Assembly (NCBI RefSeq): GCF_001579805.1
Contig: NZ_CP014546.1
Coordinates: 1,674,001 to 1,738,000, forward strand
From: Pseudomonas azotoformans
GTDB lineage: Bacteria > Pseudomonadota > Gammaproteobacteria > Pseudomonadales > Pseudomonadaceae
Direction of reading: 5' to 3'
Length of the DNA stretch: 64,000 bases
In this document: positions 62,830 through 64,000 of the stretch, piece after piece
Position numbering within the stretch: position 1 is the stretch's first letter
How the letters are laid out: each line of letters starts with the position of its first letter
The notes under the pieces: generated by a model
What the model was told of the DNA's origin: nothing
Database searches by the model: none
The model's input: only the letters and a program-made list of their open reading frames with translations
Translations under genes and position numbers: made by a program

Positions 62830-63810
62830 ATGTCGATCGAAGTCCGTAATGTCAGCAAGAACTTCAATGCCTTCAAGGCCCTGAACAGCATCAACCTGGA
62901 CATCCAGAGTGGCGAGCTGGTGGCGTTGCTTGGCCCGTCCGGCTGCGGCAAGACCACCTTGCTGCGTATCATCGCCGGCCTGGAAACCCCGGATGACGGC
63001 AGCATCGTGTTCCACGGTGAAGACGTCTCCGGCCACGACGTGCGTGATCGCAACGTCGGCTTCGTGTTCCAGCACTACGCGTTGTTCCGCCACATGACCG
63101 TGTTCGACAACGTGGCGTTCGGCCTGCGCATGAAACCGAAGAACCAGCGCCCGAGCGAAAGCCAGATCGCGGTCAAGGTGCATGAGCTGTTGAACATGGT
63201 GCAGCTGGATTGGTTGTCGGATCGCTACCCGGAGCAGCTGTCAGGTGGCCAGCGCCAACGTATCGCCCTGGCCCGTGCCCTGGCGGTGGAACCTAAAGTG
63301 CTGCTGCTCGACGAACCCTTCGGCGCCCTCGACGCCAAGGTGCGTAAAGAATTGCGCCGCTGGCTGGCGCGTCTGCACGAAGACATCAACCTGACCTCGG
63401 TGTTCGTGACCCACGACCAGGAAGAGGCCATGGAAGTCGCTGACCGCATCGTGGTGATGAACAAGGGGGTGATTGAGCAGATCGGTTCACCGGGTGACGT
63501 CTACGAAAACCCGGCCAGCGATTTCGTTTATCACTTCCTGGGTGATTCGAACCGTTTGCACCTGGGCGAAGATAAACACGTGCTGTTCCGCCCGCATGAA
63601 GTGTCGTTGTCGCGGCATGAGCTGGAAGACCATCACGCGGCTGAAGTGCGTGATATTCGCCCGCTGGGTGCGACCACGCGTGTGACCTTGAAGGTCGAAG
63701 GCCAGAACGAACTGATCGAAGCCGAAGTGGTGAAAGACCACGATAGCCTGACCGGTCTGGCGCGCGGCGAGACGCTGTTCTTCAAGCCAAAGGTCTGGCA
63801 AAAAGCCTAA
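62830..63810 (+). CDS. cysA: Sulfate ABC transporter ATP-binding protein CysA
   Basis: 326 residues. Walker [10 protein letters not shown] (35-43), Q-loop FQHYALF, signature LSGGQRQR (137-144), Walker B LLLDEP and switch His in [15 protein letters not shown]. The C-terminal regulatory domain (from about 235) is TOBE-like. It drives sulfate uptake with CysTW. 3 bp after cysW; end of the operon. Confidence 0.97.
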   Translation: MSIEVRNVSKNFNAFKALNSINLDIQSGELVALLGPSGCGKTTLLRIIAGLETPDDGSIVFHGEDVSGHDVRDRNVGFVFQHYALFRHMTVFDNVAFGLRMKPKNQRPSESQIAVKVHELLNMVQLDWLSDRYPEQLSGGQRQRIALARALAVEPKVLLLDEPFGALDAKVRKELRRWLARLHEDINLTSVFVTHDQEEAMEVADRIVVMNKGVIEQIGSPGDVYENPASDFVYHFLGDSNRLHLGEDKHVLFRPHEVSLSRHELEDHHAAEVRDIRPLGATTRVTLKVEGQNELIEAEVVKDHDSLTGLARGETLFFKPKVWQKA

Positions 63811-63831
63811 GCTTAAAAACACTGCATAACC

Positions 63832-63863
63832 CTGTGGGAGCTGGGCAAGCCCGGCTCCCACAG
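63832..63863. terminator. REP-like hairpin after cysA
   Basis: CTGTGGGAGCTGGG (63832-63845) and CCCGGCTCCCACAG (63850-63863) form a 14-bp stem with one G-T pair and loop CAAG, 21 bases after the cysA stop. It lies between converging genes and is nearly the same as 59558-59587. Confidence 0.75.
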
Positions 63864-63880
63864 TGGATCTTCATTAATCT

Positions 63881-64000
63881 TCAAACCGTGGCACGTTTTT
63901 CTCTTGCGGCCACCGGACCCGAACGCTCCTCGATCTGCTGCTTGAGGTCATGGCGCAACCCCAGCAAAAACGCCAACTCCGCCACCACAAACAACGGCCC
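63881..64000 (-). CDS. C-terminal part of an unidentified membrane protein
   Basis: On the minus strand a frame enters from the right edge and ends with TGA at 63883-63881. The 39 visible residues are a hydrophobic segment (GPLFVVAELAFLLGL) followed by a charged tail (RHDLKQQIEERSGPVAAREKRATV). Too little remains to name it. Confidence 0.5.
   Translation of the reverse strand, partial: GPLFVVAELAFLLGLRHDLKQQIEERSGPVAAREKRATV

Overview
The window reads as a chromosome segment of a Pseudomonas, most likely of the P. fluorescens group. Protein sequences, pseudomonad-style REP palindromes and gene order all point that way: desA, a PAS-GGDEF-EAL gene, oscA, sbp, cysT, cysW and cysA follow one another as they do in P. 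aeruginosa. Core DNA occupies about 1-18 kb, 22.5-30.65 kb and 50.4-64 kb. Accessory DNA occupies about 18.26-22.5 kb and 30.65-50.39 kb.

From left to right: the end of a DUF945 gene; the pgaABCD operon for poly-N-acetylglucosamine, with pgaA frameshifted as read; a two-partner-secretion contact-dependent inhibition locus (cdiB, a very large cdiA that is frameshifted as read, cdiI); an array of orphan toxin C-termini and immunity genes with hairpin repeats and a decayed REP-associated transposase (18.3-22.5 kb); a signal peptidase and small membrane protein cluster; a cluster of four lipoproteins (CsgG-like, DUF4810, DUF799); and a VWA lipoprotein with an ECF sigma factor and its probable anti-sigma factor.

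From 30.66 to 50.39 kb lies a genomic island ending at the 3' end of a tRNA-Arg(CCG) gene, beside a P4-type tyrosine integrase. Its right half is a P4-like satellite on the minus strand: integrase, DUF6387, AlpA, HTH and KilA-N proteins, an Ash-like region, a Toprim primase, a DUF927 ATPase, small genes and a lone lambda tail-I homologue. Its left half is a string of unrelated cargo genes (SDH-type serine protease, HNH nuclease, MltR-like, HEPN-like and membrane proteins), plausibly anti-phage. The gaps between cargo genes hold short words repeated two to four times at 9-13 bp intervals, a different word in most gaps. The same type of doublet sits beside the integrase and at the far left end. 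Within the Ash-like region three mutually complementary segments and an intrinsic terminator reproduce the seqA/seqB/seqC layout of phage P4 RNA immunity.

After the tRNA come gabDT, a receiver-HDOD protein, two cyclic-di-GMP enzymes flanking desA, and the sulfate starvation operon oscA-sbp-cysTWA, which has a CysB-like dyad upstream. The likely functional themes are biofilm matrix (Pga, cyclic-di-GMP), competition between neighbouring cells (CDI and its immunity bank), and an integrated satellite with defence-type cargo. Starts were chosen by ribosome-binding site and overlap. Three frameshifts (pgaA, cdiA, and a small island gene near 34.8 kb) could be real lesions or sequencing errors.
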